From: Candidatus Geocrenenecus dongiae
GTDB taxonomy: Archaea > Thermoproteota > Nitrososphaeria_A > Caldarchaeales > Wolframiiraptoraceae
Reading direction: 5' to 3'
Assembly (NCBI GenBank): GCA_023267855.1
Contig: JALNLN010000010.1
Location: 1-55,670 of the forward strand
Length of the DNA stretch: 55,670 bases
Below, in pieces: positions 26,194 to 35,151 of the stretch; position 1 is the first letter of the stretch; the number at the start of each line of letters is the position of its first letter. The notes under the pieces were generated by a model, which was not told the origin of the DNA, made no database searches, and saw nothing but the letters and a program-made list of their open reading frames with translations. Both the position numbers and the translations under genes were made by a program.

Positions 26194-26958
26194 ATGTCGT
26201 TCAGGATGAGGTTGCCTAGTGCAGACTACTTTGCAGATCTTATGAAAGCTATACATGCTGTTGTAGATGAGGGGACATTCAAGATAACTGAAGAAGGTAT
26301 GAGATTGATAGCTATGGATCCAGCTCACATCTCTCTAGTAGACTTCGAGCTAAGTAGTTCTGCTGCAGAAGAGTATGAGTGTGGTGGAGAGCTCCAGATG
26401 ACTCTCAGCATATCTGAGATGATGAAGTTTCTGAAGAGGATCAAGAAAGGTGAATCTCTAACAGTGATCTACGATGACCAGGCCAGAAAGCTGAGCCTGA
26501 TACTCGTTGATGCAACTGGATCTAGAGAGAGAACATTCACATTAAACACTCTCGAAACTGTTGAAGCGAGAAGCACTACTCCTAAGCTATCTTTCGATGC
26601 GAAAGCTAGACTGAACGTTGATGCAGTACTAGACGCTATAAAAGATAGTGATGTCGTAAGCGACTACGTAAAGATAACTATCAATCCAGATGAAGTAGTG
26701 TTCCTAGCTAAGGGAGAGCTTGGAACAATCCAAACAAAGTTCAGTAAGATGGGTGCAGCAGTCTACGAGATAGAAACAGACACAGAAGTATGGGCGCACT
26801 TCAGCATCAACTACCTAGAAAAGATAGTTAAAGCTGGAAGCGAGCTCTCAGAAGAAGTAATCATGAACCTATCAACAAACAAACCCATAAAACTCGGGTT
26901 CCCAATACCTTCAGGAAAATTAGAATACCTCATAGCACCAAGAATAGAAGGTACATAG
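26194..26958 (+). CDS. pcn: DNA polymerase sliding clamp PCNA
   Basis: The 254-residue protein forms the ring that tethers DNA polymerase, ligase and FEN1 to DNA. It shows the repeated PCNA fold: FKITEEGMRLIAMDPAHISLVDFEL in the first half, the interdomain loop region around residues 118-135, and the C-terminal signature LGFPIPSGKLEYLIAPRIEG, where PIP-box partners dock. The length is standard. It stands alone on its strand, divergent from serS. No second copy is in this window. Confidence 0.95.
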   Translation: MSFRMRLPSADYFADLMKAIHAVVDEGTFKITEEGMRLIAMDPAHISLVDFELSSSAAEEYECGGELQMTLSISEMMKFLKRIKKGESLTVIYDDQARKLSLILVDATGSRERTFTLNTLETVEARSTTPKLSFDAKARLNVDAVLDAIKDSDVVSDYVKITINPDEVVFLAKGELGTIQTKFSKMGAAVYEIETDTEVWAHFSINYLEKIVKAGSELSEEVIMNLSTNKPIKLGFPIPSGKLEYLIAPRIEGT

Positions 26959-27116
26959 AATTAGACTAAAGCATTTCTTAAACTACGACATAGATGTTGT
27001 TCTACAAGACGGGGAACAACACTAGTTATAAACTTACTATACTTCTGAAAAATTCTCGACCTGTTCAGCAAGCATTATAGTTAAATATTGTTTCCTCCAC
27101 CATGATTTGAGGAATA

Positions 27117-27269
27117 TTGGAGAGAGACTTAAAATCAAGAATTCTTGAACTCGTAGAAGTTGAGTTTAAACAAATCGAAGAGAAAGTTACATCTACCGTT
27201 GAAGAAAAACTGAGTGAATTGAAGAATGAGATCAAGATGATTGTAGAAGAAATCTTAAGAGAACGATAG
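27117..27269 (+). CDS. Small coiled-coil protein of 50 residues, unknown
   Basis: This reading frame starts with TTG at 27117 after a TGAGG ribosome-binding-like sequence and encodes an almost wholly helical, charged peptide (RILELVEVEFKQIEEKV, then EEKLSELKNEIKMIVEEIL). The steady heptad pattern argues that it is a real coiled-coil protein rather than chance. It lies in the 337-base gap between pcn and the convergent tldE gene and may have its own promoter (TTAAATATT at about 27101). Nothing else is seen in that gap. Its function is unknown. Confidence 0.45.
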   Translation: MERDLKSRILELVEVEFKQIEEKVTSTVEEKLSELKNEIKMIVEEILRER

Positions 27270-27295
27270 GAGTCTTGCTATTAATACAATTCCTA

Positions 27296-28612
27296 TTACT
27301 GTGGTTTAGTGAATGTTAATTTTTCTAGGACTATGTATGGTGCATAGACTGGTGTCTCGACTTCCCACCACTTAATCCAGTACTTCTCTCTACTTATTTC
27401 TCTAATCCCCTTAAGTATATTGAGCATGTTATCACTTATTCTTAATCCTTTAACCGGATACTCTATGCTTCCATTCTTTATTCTGAACATTCCATCTCTA
27501 GGTAGTGTGGAGAAGTCTCCTGTTCTATAGTTTTGATATCTTAGATACCAGTTGTTTGTAACGTATATTCCATCGTCTATACTTGCAATAAGATCTTCTA
27601 AACTTCTTCCTTCTCCTTCAACTAATAAGTTGAATGGTCTCGGAATGATTAATCCAGCATTAGCAGTACTTTCTACACCAAACTTCTTAGCTGTAGTAGA
27701 ATTGTGTAGGTAGGTCTCGAGAACACCATCCCTTACTATGACGTTCCTCCTAGTAGGTAGCCCCTCATCATCGAAAGGCTCTGTCCCAACAACTCTAGGA
27801 ATAGTTGGATCATCTACCAACGTAAATATCTTAGAAGCAACTTGCTCTCCAATCTTATCTGCTAGAAAAGATAATCCTGCATCAACATAGAAAGCTGAAG
27901 CCGAGTTCCCTACATGTTCAATAAAGTTTGCGGAGATCATAGGTCCGAGAAGAGCTTCATACGTACCAGGTTCTTCTACCTTAGGATTTATTGAGAGTTT
28001 CGCTATTTCTCCAGCTTTTCTTCCAGCTGCCTCTGGATCAAAATCTTTCCTATCAGCAGCTATTGAAACAAAATGTCCAGTTGCGTCTTCTGATGCGAAT
28101 GCTCTTATAGACAACTCTATATCTTGGTAATATGATTCACTTTCAACTCCACTACTAGTCTTAATCATTCTCCTACCTTTAGAGCAAGTCAATATTCCTG
28201 CAACTTTTCCTACTTTCTCACTTAAAGCAGCATTTACAGCTGCTTCAACATAATCGACAAGCTTCTCTGGAGACATGTTTATCCTGCCAGGTTTTAATAA
28301 TTCTGAATTATATGTATATGGTCCTTGAGGTAGTGGAGCGTAAATCTCTGAAGGCTGACTTCTCCTAGCTATTTCTAATGCTTCTCTCACAGCTTTCTTA
28401 ATAGAATTTGGAGATACATCATTAACTTCTACTATTGCCCGCTTCTCTTTAATAGCAACGTATATCTCAGCCCATTTCTCAACGATTTCTTTAACTATGG
28501 TGATCTCATTATTGGAGAACCTTATGATTCTATTTAGCTCGTTGTAAATGTTGATAGCGACGTCGGATGCACCTTGCTCAATAGCCATAGAAATGAATTT
28601 GTCAAGTTTCAT
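27296..28612 (-). CDS. tldE: TldD/PmbA-family protein, TldE-like
   Basis: The 438-residue protein belongs to the TldD/TldE (PmbA) family, which as a heterodimer degrades unfolded peptides. Family features are IEQGASDVAINIYNELNRIIRFSNNEI near the start (in pieces), VGKVAG, KKFGVESTANAGLIIPRPFNLLVEGEGRS and GIYVTNNWYLRYQNYRTGDFS. The zinc motif HExxxH, which marks the catalytic TldD subunit, is not present, so this is the TldE-like partner. The TldD gene is not in this window. Confidence 0.85.
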   Translation of the reverse strand: MKLDKFISMAIEQGASDVAINIYNELNRIIRFSNNEITIVKEIVEKWAEIYVAIKEKRAIVEVNDVSPNSIKKAVREALEIARRSQPSEIYAPLPQGPYTYNSELLKPGRINMSPEKLVDYVEAAVNAALSEKVGKVAGILTCSKGRRMIKTSSGVESESYYQDIELSIRAFASEDATGHFVSIAADRKDFDPEAAGRKAGEIAKLSINPKVEEPGTYEALLGPMISANFIEHVGNSASAFYVDAGLSFLADKIGEQVASKIFTLVDDPTIPRVVGTEPFDDEGLPTRRNVIVRDGVLETYLHNSTTAKKFGVESTANAGLIIPRPFNLLVEGEGRSLEDLIASIDDGIYVTNNWYLRYQNYRTGDFSTLPRDGMFRIKNGSIEYPVKGLRISDNMLNILKGIREISREKYWIKWWEVETPVYAPYIVLEKLTFTKPQ

Positions 28613-28684
28613 AATATCAGAATGCTCACTACAAAATAAAAGTATTTTCTCTGTAGAAAAATAAATAACTTTAAAATAAAGAAC

Positions 28685-30301
28685 ATGAATTTAGATGATG
28701 GAAGGCAGTTTATGTTTTATGTAGAGATAGACACGTTAGTAGGAAGATTGAATTTACGGAGAGAAGAGTTAGTATCTATAAGCATACATGGACCTCAGTC
28801 TACACATGTGAAACCGTTCTCTCAAGCTTCTAGATTACTGATTGTTCATAGATCTGGGAAGAGGAGGGTGAGGATTATCGATGTGAACCTAGAGAATAGG
28901 AAGACTTCATCTATAATCATAGATGAATCATCATTTAGAGAAGATTGTGTAGAAGAAGCTTTAGGCGGATTTGCATCTCATCTAATCATCTTCCCCTACA
29001 CTCCACTACTTGGAGAAGAATTCTTAAGAGAGATGGAGAACAACTACATAAAACATGTTGTATTAGAATCTCTGAGAAATCTTATCATAAACTATAGACT
29101 CTCATCCACATTCATAATCTTAACACCAGAGTACATCCTATATGATAAACTTAAGAGACTTAGCGTAATGTACCCATTATGTAGACCCATCATAAGAAGT
29201 CTAGATAAATCTGACATAGAACATGTCTTAAAGAAGATCAGGAATGTTTTAGATATGATGGTTTCAGAAGATTTACTTAAGAATGATAAAGGAGGTTATG
29301 TTCCTTCTGAGAGATTGGTAGAACAAGTATTAAAGAACGTTTCTCCATTAAAAGGTGTAGAAGATCTTGAACACATATTCAGATTATACGTTCTCGGAGG
29401 TCGTACATCATCTCTAGACTTTGTAAGAAATATACGTATAGGCAGATTTATCTTCGACGTACCTAAACTACCAGACCCTGAAGATTTTCTATACGCAAAA
29501 ACCAATATAGGAATTCAGCCTATGTCTACGAGACTGAGTATAATAGAGTTTATTAGAGATAAGTTTAACGTTGATCGTGAAAAAATAAATGTTAAGAGAT
29601 TCGGCGGCATTCTTAATGCTACTTACTTGGTAGAGTTCTATAAAGATAATGAGAAAGAGAGAATTTTTGCGAAGAAGTATCTTAATTGGTCTGATTTTAA
29701 GTGGGTTGTAGCATGGTTGTGGACTCTCGGTGTTAAAAACTTCTCCGTACTCGCAACTACGAGAATGAGCAACGAAATATACTTTATCAATAAGTTAGCT
29801 GAACTAGGCTTCAATACAGCTGAGATACTCTACGTAGATTGGAAAGAGAAAATAATATTGCAGAAATTCATTGAAGGTGAAAACACAGTACAGTTAATGA
29901 AGAGTAAAGGTTTCCAGAATGTTGGTGAGATCGCTGAAGTTCTTGGTAGATTGTTAGCTAATCTCCACTCAAAAGATGTAACCATAGGAGATTGTAACCC
30001 ATTCAGCTTCATCTTTACGAAAAGTGGAGAAGTATATTTAACAGACCTAGAGCAATGTTCTTTTAAAGGATTAAAATCCTGGGATCTCACAGAACTCATC
30101 TTCTACACGATACGTTATCTCCCACCAGACAAGATTGAAGAATTCTCTAGAACACTTACAAAGTCATACATTGAAGAAGGCGGAGATATAGAAGATGTTA
30201 AAGAATCTATACAGCAGAAGTATACTCGCTTACTTCTACCTCTTACACCACTATGGATTCAGTCTAAAGCAGTTCAAGCAATACAGGAAATTGTTGCATA
30301 G
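28685..30301 (+). CDS. Bud32/lipopolysaccharide-kinase-like protein with a large unknown N-terminal domain
   Basis: The 538-residue product has two parts. Residues about 1-285 form an alpha/beta region that I do not recognise. Residues about 290-538 form a small atypical kinase fold of the RIO/Bud32/aminoglycoside phosphotransferase type, with a candidate ATP lysine in RIFAKKYL, the hinge-like ILQKFIEGE, the catalytic segment LHSKDVTIGDCNPFSF and a metal-binding aspartate in VYLTDLEQCS, where most kinases have DFG. The kinase residues seem intact, so it is probably active. The target is unknown. The gene is divergent from tldE and has no operon partner. Confidence 0.7.
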   Translation: MNLDDGRQFMFYVEIDTLVGRLNLRREELVSISIHGPQSTHVKPFSQASRLLIVHRSGKRRVRIIDVNLENRKTSSIIIDESSFREDCVEEALGGFASHLIIFPYTPLLGEEFLREMENNYIKHVVLESLRNLIINYRLSSTFIILTPEYILYDKLKRLSVMYPLCRPIIRSLDKSDIEHVLKKIRNVLDMMVSEDLLKNDKGGYVPSERLVEQVLKNVSPLKGVEDLEHIFRLYVLGGRTSSLDFVRNIRIGRFIFDVPKLPDPEDFLYAKTNIGIQPMSTRLSIIEFIRDKFNVDREKINVKRFGGILNATYLVEFYKDNEKERIFAKKYLNWSDFKWVVAWLWTLGVKNFSVLATTRMSNEIYFINKLAELGFNTAEILYVDWKEKIILQKFIEGENTVQLMKSKGFQNVGEIAEVLGRLLANLHSKDVTIGDCNPFSFIFTKSGEVYLTDLEQCSFKGLKSWDLTELIFYTIRYLPPDKIEEFSRTLTKSYIEEGGDIEDVKESIQQKYTRLLLPLTPLWIQSKAVQAIQEIVA

Positions 30302-30360
30302 AGATTATAAGAACAGATGGGATTTCCAATCAATTCTAGCTACTTACATTTAATGGATTG

Positions 30361-31368
30361 TTATTTTAGTAGCTTTATGTATTCTATGCCAGCTGCATCG
30401 AAAGATCCTATGAGGAAGCTGTAGAACTTCCTCCCACTCTTAATCTCTCTTACTTCCTCTAGCTTACCATAAACTTCTACATATTCTCCTGGACGGAATA
30501 ATGCTGTGTACATTCCATCATAGCATATAAGTTTCTGAACAAATAATTTCTCAGAACCCATTTCTACGGATCCTCTAACAGTATAGATGGATGGTGTGAA
30601 TATGGATTCTCTTGAATCTACTATTTCTAAGATGGCTTTCGCAATCCCCACTCTATTATAACAGTATTCTCCATATTCTTCATGTAGTTCTTCTTCACTT
30701 CTTATAGCATTTACTGAGAAACGTACTCCACGATATACTCCACGATACTTAATTCTATTAATGATCTTCGAAGGATCTCCACACATTAAATGAGGATATC
30801 TATGTAACTTCTTGGATATGCTCTCCAAGTCTATGTATCCTAATTCTTCGATAAGACTAGAAATCTTCCAGAAGTTTTCTCCTCCATACACGACGATATC
30901 TATGTCAGATTTTTCATAATGTATGCCTAGAAGTATCGAACCTGTGATGCCGAAATCTTCTAGAGACGTATCTGAGTGCTGACTTAAAATGTGTACAAGT
31001 TCTACTGCAACTTCTTCTAATCTATCTTTCTTATCTTTCTCTAAAAGTTTCCTCAACCCCTCCCTACAATTGTAGTATCTCAGTATTTTTGATCTTGGAG
31101 TAAAGAACATTTCAGCATTAATCATGTGATCATATATAACATACTCCGATCTACTTTTCTTCAATTCCTCCAGGATTCTTTTAAACTCAACTATACTGTA
31201 TTCTTTGAAGATTCTTTTGAAACTTTGATTTCCTCTTTTCCATGGTCCTTCTCCGGGAACGTATTTTGGGTATGCGAAGAACCCGTCTGGAGGATGTACT
31301 TCACCTACTACGCAGAACATCCAGTTATCCACAGTCTCTAGGTAATCCTTATCCCTAATCTTCTCCAC
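30361..31368 (-). CDS. Predicted nucleotidyltransferase
   Basis: The 335-residue product contains a minimal polymerase-beta type nucleotidyltransferase motif, GSILLGIHYEKSDIDIVVYG, with G143-S144 and metal ligands D155 and D157. The region before it is alpha/beta with no recognised domain. The C-terminal part (about 250-335) looks like a small beta barrel (EYVEVYGKLEEVREIKSGRKF). It resembles a conserved archaeal family of predicted nucleotidyltransferases of unknown substrate. It converges with the kinase-like gene. Confidence 0.7.
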   Translation of the reverse strand: MEKIRDKDYLETVDNWMFCVVGEVHPPDGFFAYPKYVPGEGPWKRGNQSFKRIFKEYSIVEFKRILEELKKSRSEYVIYDHMINAEMFFTPRSKILRYYNCREGLRKLLEKDKKDRLEEVAVELVHILSQHSDTSLEDFGITGSILLGIHYEKSDIDIVVYGGENFWKISSLIEELGYIDLESISKKLHRYPHLMCGDPSKIINRIKYRGVYRGVRFSVNAIRSEEELHEEYGEYCYNRVGIAKAILEIVDSRESIFTPSIYTVRGSVEMGSEKLFVQKLICYDGMYTALFRPGEYVEVYGKLEEVREIKSGRKFYSFLIGSFDAAGIEYIKLLK

Positions 31369-31517
31369 AATATATCTATCCTAGATACCGAGCATTTAGA
31401 TATTAAACAAGACTACTCACACAGCAGTTTCAACATGTTCTCACCAGATAGATTTTACAATCGTATGTTCAAGTAATTAGATAACACTTAAAAATTAGTG
31501 TATCTACAGTATTTTAG

Positions 31518-31970
31518 ATGGTTATCCCTCCAGATGGTTTAGATGATGAAGTTATTAGGAGAATTCTTAGAGAATATAGAGTTGTCGCTGTTGTAGGCAT
31601 GTCTAAAGACCCTATGAAGCCTGGACACTATGTTCCAAAATTCCTAATGAGGCATGGATATAAGATAATCCCCGTGAACCCCACTATTCAAGAAGTGCTT
31701 GGATTGAAATCTTATGAAAGTCTTCTAGATGTTCCTGAAGAAGTAGATATAGTAGATGTTTTCAGGAGACCTGAACATACAGTAGAGGTAGCTGAACAAG
31801 CAGTTAAAAAGAAGGCCAAGGTTCTATGGTTACAGGAAGGAATATACAATCCTGAAGCTGTTGAGATAGCTAGAAAGGGTGGACTCGTAGTTATATGGAA
31901 TAGGTGTATTATGAAAGAGCATAATAGACTCTTCGGGAGTAAGCCTCACATATCTATGGATAGACTCTAA
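31518..31970 (+). CDS. CoA-binding domain protein (YccU family)
   Basis: The 150-residue protein is a single Rossmann-like CoA-binding domain: VVAVVGMSKDPMKPGHYVPKFLMRHGYKIIPVNP at the start (in pieces), then VDIVDVFRRPEHTVEVAEQA, LWLQEGIYNPEA and a C-terminal WNRCIMKEHNRLFG. The family is widespread, and its role is not established. It overlaps the convergent beta-CASP nuclease gene by 4 bases. Confidence 0.88.
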   Translation: MVIPPDGLDDEVIRRILREYRVVAVVGMSKDPMKPGHYVPKFLMRHGYKIIPVNPTIQEVLGLKSYESLLDVPEEVDIVDVFRRPEHTVEVAEQAVKKKAKVLWLQEGIYNPEAVEIARKGGLVVIWNRCIMKEHNRLFGSKPHISMDRL

Positions 31971-33226
31971 ACTATGTAGATCTCATCTCTTACAGGGTTT
32001 ACTGCATCTAGATTCAGCTCACTTCTACAATATCTGGCCAGCTCCTCTGTACTAGCAGGCTCACCATGAATTGTAAACACCTTTGTCCCAGCATTAAACC
32101 TCTTTAAATATTCATGTAGCTGTGTTCTCCCTGAGTGGGAGCTGAATCTAAACTGGTCTACCTGAGCTTTAACTTTCATATCAAGTCCATCTGCTACAAG
32201 TCTTTTCTCATTTAGTAGTATTGCTCCCGGTGTATCTGGAAGCTGGAAGCTCACCAAGAATATCGCCGATCTTTCATCCTCAGCTAGCTCTCTCGCATAA
32301 ACTACTGCGGGACCGCCTTTCAGCATCCCCGCAGGACTTATAATTACCGATGGTGTGCTTAATGCTTGAGTTCTCTTCTTTCTACTGGTAACTTTAGTTA
32401 CATGTTTTGCAGCTTGATAGAGTAACTGTTTGCCGTGAACGTATTCCTCCATTTCGAGATATATGTCAAGTACTTTGATCGCCATACCGTCAATGTAAAC
32501 TGGCTCTCTAAAATTGTATGCTTCAAGTACACACATGATCTCTTGTGCTCTAGCTACGGAGAATGCTGGTACTAGAACTCTTCCACCATTCTCTACTGTT
32601 TCTCTAACTCTTGATACGAATTCTCTTTCTAAGCTTCTTCTCTCTGGATGATCTTCTAGAGCGTATGTAGACTCTATTACAACAACATCTACATCTCTAG
32701 GTCCAGGTTCAGCTCCACGTAGAAGCCTAGTCTTTATTGTTGAGAAATCTCCCGTATAGAGTAATGTCTTATCACCGTTGACGAGTATCTGTGCGCTTCC
32801 AGGAATATGTCCTGCATCTATGAACGTTATCTCTACATCCTTGATTCTCACTGTTTCTCCATACGCCACTCTTTTACCTTTCTTAAGAAGTTCCTTCACT
32901 TCAAGAACTTCATATGGGAGATAGTATCCTGAGAGTTTGATGAAGTCTCTTAACAGTATGTCTCCAACCCTGTATGCCATTTCTGTAGCGTATACGTCTA
33001 GATTGTTACTTAACATGAATATTGGTGTTGCACCTATATGGTCTAGATGCGGATGTGTTAAGATGACAGCATCTACGTCTCTGGGAGCGATATGCGATGG
33101 GAAGAGTGGTTCTGGTTCTTCAGGTTTAACACCGTAATCTAACAGTATTCTAGCTCCGCCAGTCTTAACTAGTATCGCTGATCTACCTACTTCCTGCGTT
33201 CCTCCAAGAAATCTTATCTCGAAGAT
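31967..33226 (-). CDS. Beta-CASP metallo-beta-lactamase ribonuclease (aCPSF2-like) with a non-AUG start
   Basis: The protein is of the archaeal CPSF/Ysh1-like RNA nuclease family, without KH domains. The full frame is 419 residues. It opens FEIRFLGGTQEVGRSAILV and carries the catalytic THPHLDHIG (residues 57-65), DAGHIPGSAQIL, YTGDFS, VVIESTYA, QFRFSSHSGR and IHGEP, so every metal motif is present. The only in-frame ATG lies at residue 71, after the HxHxDH motif, and cannot be the start. Between that motif and the upstream TAG there is no ATG, GTG or TTG. A strong GGAGGTG ribosome binding site stands 4 bases before an ATC codon at 33226, the likely start; an ATA at 33217 is the alternative. 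A sequencing error is possible. Confidence 0.85.
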   Translation of the reverse strand: MFEIRFLGGTQEVGRSAILVKTGGARILLDYGVKPEEPEPLFPSHIAPRDVDAVILTHPHLDHIGATPIFMLSNNLDVYATEMAYRVGDILLRDFIKLSGYYLPYEVLEVKELLKKGKRVAYGETVRIKDVEITFIDAGHIPGSAQILVNGDKTLLYTGDFSTIKTRLLRGAEPGPRDVDVVVIESTYALEDHPERRSLEREFVSRVRETVENGGRVLVPAFSVARAQEIMCVLEAYNFREPVYIDGMAIKVLDIYLEMEEYVHGKQLLYQAAKHVTKVTSRKKRTQALSTPSVIISPAGMLKGGPAVVYARELAEDERSAIFLVSFQLPDTPGAILLNEKRLVADGLDMKVKAQVDQFRFSSHSGRTQLHEYLKRFNAGTKVFTIHGEPASTEELARYCRSELNLDAVNPVRDEIYIV

Positions 33227-33230
33227 ACGA

Positions 33231-33237
33231 CACCTCC
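33231..33237 (-). promoter_or_regulatory. Ribosome binding site deciding the nuclease start
   Basis: GGAGGTG on the minus strand fits the 3' end of 16S rRNA well and lies 4 bases before ATC (33226). No AUG, GUG or UUG in the gene's frame lies within reach of it. Confidence 0.6.
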
Positions 33238-33298
33238 AACTTCTTTTCTAACATCAAACCTTAAAATCATAAAGATAAATATTTTCTATTGACTACAT

Positions 33299-34876
33299 TT
33301 AACTCTCTCTATCTATATAGAGTACCTCAACCTTTACTCCAACCTCTCTTAACTTCTCCTCAATTTTCTTAGCCGCCTCCCTTATATAGACCCCCCTTCC
33401 TTCAAGCAACAGTATATTTCTGTACCTTGATTCTCTAATCTGCTGTACCACAGTTTCCACAACATCTTCTTCACATGATAAATGTTTGGGGAATTCTGTC
33501 TGGGCGAAGGGGTACGTGTACCTCAATTCTAATGGAAGTAAGCCGTAAGGTCCACCATAAAGTAATATGTCAACTTCTTTAACTCCATGTTTAGATAATA
33601 GTTCTTCAAGCCTACGTTTACTAATATTAAGGTTTATGGGTAGTAGTAATGCATATTCTACTTCTCTATTCTTAAAGAAGTTTTCTAGAAGTTTTCTTCT
33701 GGCCCTCCTAACTTCAGGTCTCTTAAGACTAAGATCATCGTAGATATTTATTCCACGTCTAGAGTATAGGGGAGTGTGATGTTCCATAACTTCGACGATA
33801 TCTTTCCTCAAGACTACTTCTCTAAATGCTTGATATAAGCTTGGATGACTTCTAGCTTTAATCTCTAGCAACTCTACTAGTCTACCATCTTTAATCGCTT
33901 GCTTAATCTCAGCAACTTCTCTAAAACAAACATATAGATTATGTTTTGCAATTAACTCTACTCTCTCTTTTCTCGGTAATTTCTTTAATTCTTCGATAGT
34001 GATGTTGGAACAGATTGGACACTCGCATACGAGGTAATCAAGCCTATCTAATCTTATTGTTCCTGTCCCAGTCATATATCTATCATCTTCAGCGTATAGA
34101 TAGTAGCTAGCAGAATCAAATGTATCTACTCCTAGAGCTACAGCGAAAGCAAACATCATTGGATGACCTGCACCAAAAAGGTGAAGGGGTTTATCGTAAC
34201 CCAAAGTAGACTTAGCTGTAAACAACACTTCAAACAACTTACTAAACCTGTAGCTCTCCATCAAGGGTGTAGGGCTGCCTAGAGCATACATATCGAAACC
34301 CATCTCTCTAACCTTTTCTGCACAGAATCTAACTAAATCTAGGTGGACACCTCCCTGAACAGTCCCAACCCATAAAGCATGTTTCTCAGATCTTTCAGCT
34401 AATATTCTAATGGTGGTCTCGAGATTTCTTAAAGTCTTTTCTACAGATTCTACTGCTTGTTCTCTACTGCTTAGGCCTGTAGGAATATCCAGTGGGACAG
34501 CTATATCTGTCTTGATAGCTTCTTCAAAGACTGCGATATCTTCTGGTCCTACATCAACTTCACCATACTCCAGTATCTGGTATCCACCACTATCAGTCAT
34601 TACAACACCATTAAACTCTAAGATGCCGTGAACAGTTTTTTCAAGAACCTCGTTTCTAAGCCTCTTGTAAAGTATATACGCATTCGTTATAACAATCTCT
34701 GCTCTAAGATTCTCCGCAATCCAGCTTGCAGGAATATCTTGACGAATAGGATTAATCACAGGAAGAAAAGCAGGAGTCTCAACAACCTTCCCACTCCTAG
34801 TTCTCAACCTCCCAATCCTACCAAGAAGATCTTCAACAACTACCTCAAACAACCCAACAAAACAACGCACTACCAA
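33299..34876 (-). CDS. tgtA: Archaeosine tRNA-guanine transglycosylase
   Basis: The enzyme swaps guanine 15 of tRNA for preQ0, the first step of archaeosine formation. The 525-residue product has the TIM-barrel core with VETPAFLPVINP, the nucleophile region VMTDSGGYQILEYG, LDIPTG, the LWVGTVQGG loop, ALGSPTPLMESY and the zinc site CECPIC plus a downstream histidine. The C-terminal region (about 370-525) is the extra domain of archaeal TgtA; I see no clear PUA domain, which could be a separate gene. Starts at 34876 (TTG) or a second TTG about 8 codons later (MFEVVVEDLLGR) are both possible; the latter fits the family better. Confidence 0.92.
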   Translation of the reverse strand: MVVRCFVGLFEVVVEDLLGRIGRLRTRSGKVVETPAFLPVINPIRQDIPASWIAENLRAEIVITNAYILYKRLRNEVLEKTVHGILEFNGVVMTDSGGYQILEYGEVDVGPEDIAVFEEAIKTDIAVPLDIPTGLSSREQAVESVEKTLRNLETTIRILAERSEKHALWVGTVQGGVHLDLVRFCAEKVREMGFDMYALGSPTPLMESYRFSKLFEVLFTAKSTLGYDKPLHLFGAGHPMMFAFAVALGVDTFDSASYYLYAEDDRYMTGTGTIRLDRLDYLVCECPICSNITIEELKKLPRKERVELIAKHNLYVCFREVAEIKQAIKDGRLVELLEIKARSHPSLYQAFREVVLRKDIVEVMEHHTPLYSRRGINIYDDLSLKRPEVRRARRKLLENFFKNREVEYALLLPINLNISKRRLEELLSKHGVKEVDILLYGGPYGLLPLELRYTYPFAQTEFPKHLSCEEDVVETVVQQIRESRYRNILLLEGRGVYIREAAKKIEEKLREVGVKVEVLYIDRES

Positions 34877-34988
34877 AAAATAAAACCTACATCCAACCCA
34901 GATAAAAACATCTACTCTAACTAGAAAACAACAAGAAATTATAGAAAGAAGAGAAATTAGGGAAATAATGTAATGATAGTGTATATAT

Positions 34989-35111
34989 TGCTCCGGCCGG
35001 GATTTGAACCCGGGTCTCGGGCTCGATTGACCTAACCCTTCAAGGGTATGAGGCCCGCATACTTGGCCGGGCTATATTCGGCGCCTTCTTTCTCGGAGGC
35101 TCTACCGGAGC
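34989..35111 (-). tRNA. tRNA with CAU anticodon (elongator Met or Ile2), two probable introns
   Basis: The 3' part is clear: acceptor strand CCGGAGC with discriminator A (34989), T arm CCGGG-TTCAAAT-CCCGG, variable AGAC, and an anticodon arm CGGGC with loop CTCATA+A closed by GCCCG. CAT is the anticodon. Between A37 and A38 lies an insert of about 23 bases, the canonical intron position. A D loop AGCCCGGCCAA with GG is present, but the stem is AT-only (ATAT/GTAT). The acceptor 5' strand GCTCCGG plus TA (35111-35103) is separated from the D arm by about 25 bases, a second intron. Removing both leaves about 75 bases. G1-C72 excludes an initiator. No CCA is encoded. Identity and the first intron's borders are inferred. 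Confidence 0.75.
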
Positions 35112-35131
35112 ATCTTTCACTAGACCGGAGC
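35109..35131 (-). repeat. Duplicated 5' segment of the tRNA gene
   Basis: ATGCTCCGGT occurs twice, 20 bases apart, the second copy being the tRNA acceptor start at 35111. The upstream copy begins at 35131, about 25 bases after the TATA box, so transcription should begin there. Either it is a 20-base leader or the mature 5' end lies in the upstream copy. Confidence 0.6.
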
Positions 35132-35151
35132 ATATACAACATGTTCTCGGC

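Noticed and set aside
33016-33016. ATG at 33016 as the start of the beta-CASP nuclease
   Set aside because: It would remove the HxHxDH metal site, although the same frame upstream encodes the conserved N-terminus without a stop.
34628-34924. Plus-strand frame opposite the start of tgtA
   Set aside because: It is a shadow of tgtA; the residues reflect the complementary strand and no start signal is present.
34989-35111. Reading the tRNA as Ser (UGA) with loop CTTGAAG
   Set aside because: The stem around that loop has two mismatched pairs, while the CAU arm has five perfect pairs and the expected conserved loop bases; the discriminator A also argues against Ser in archaea.
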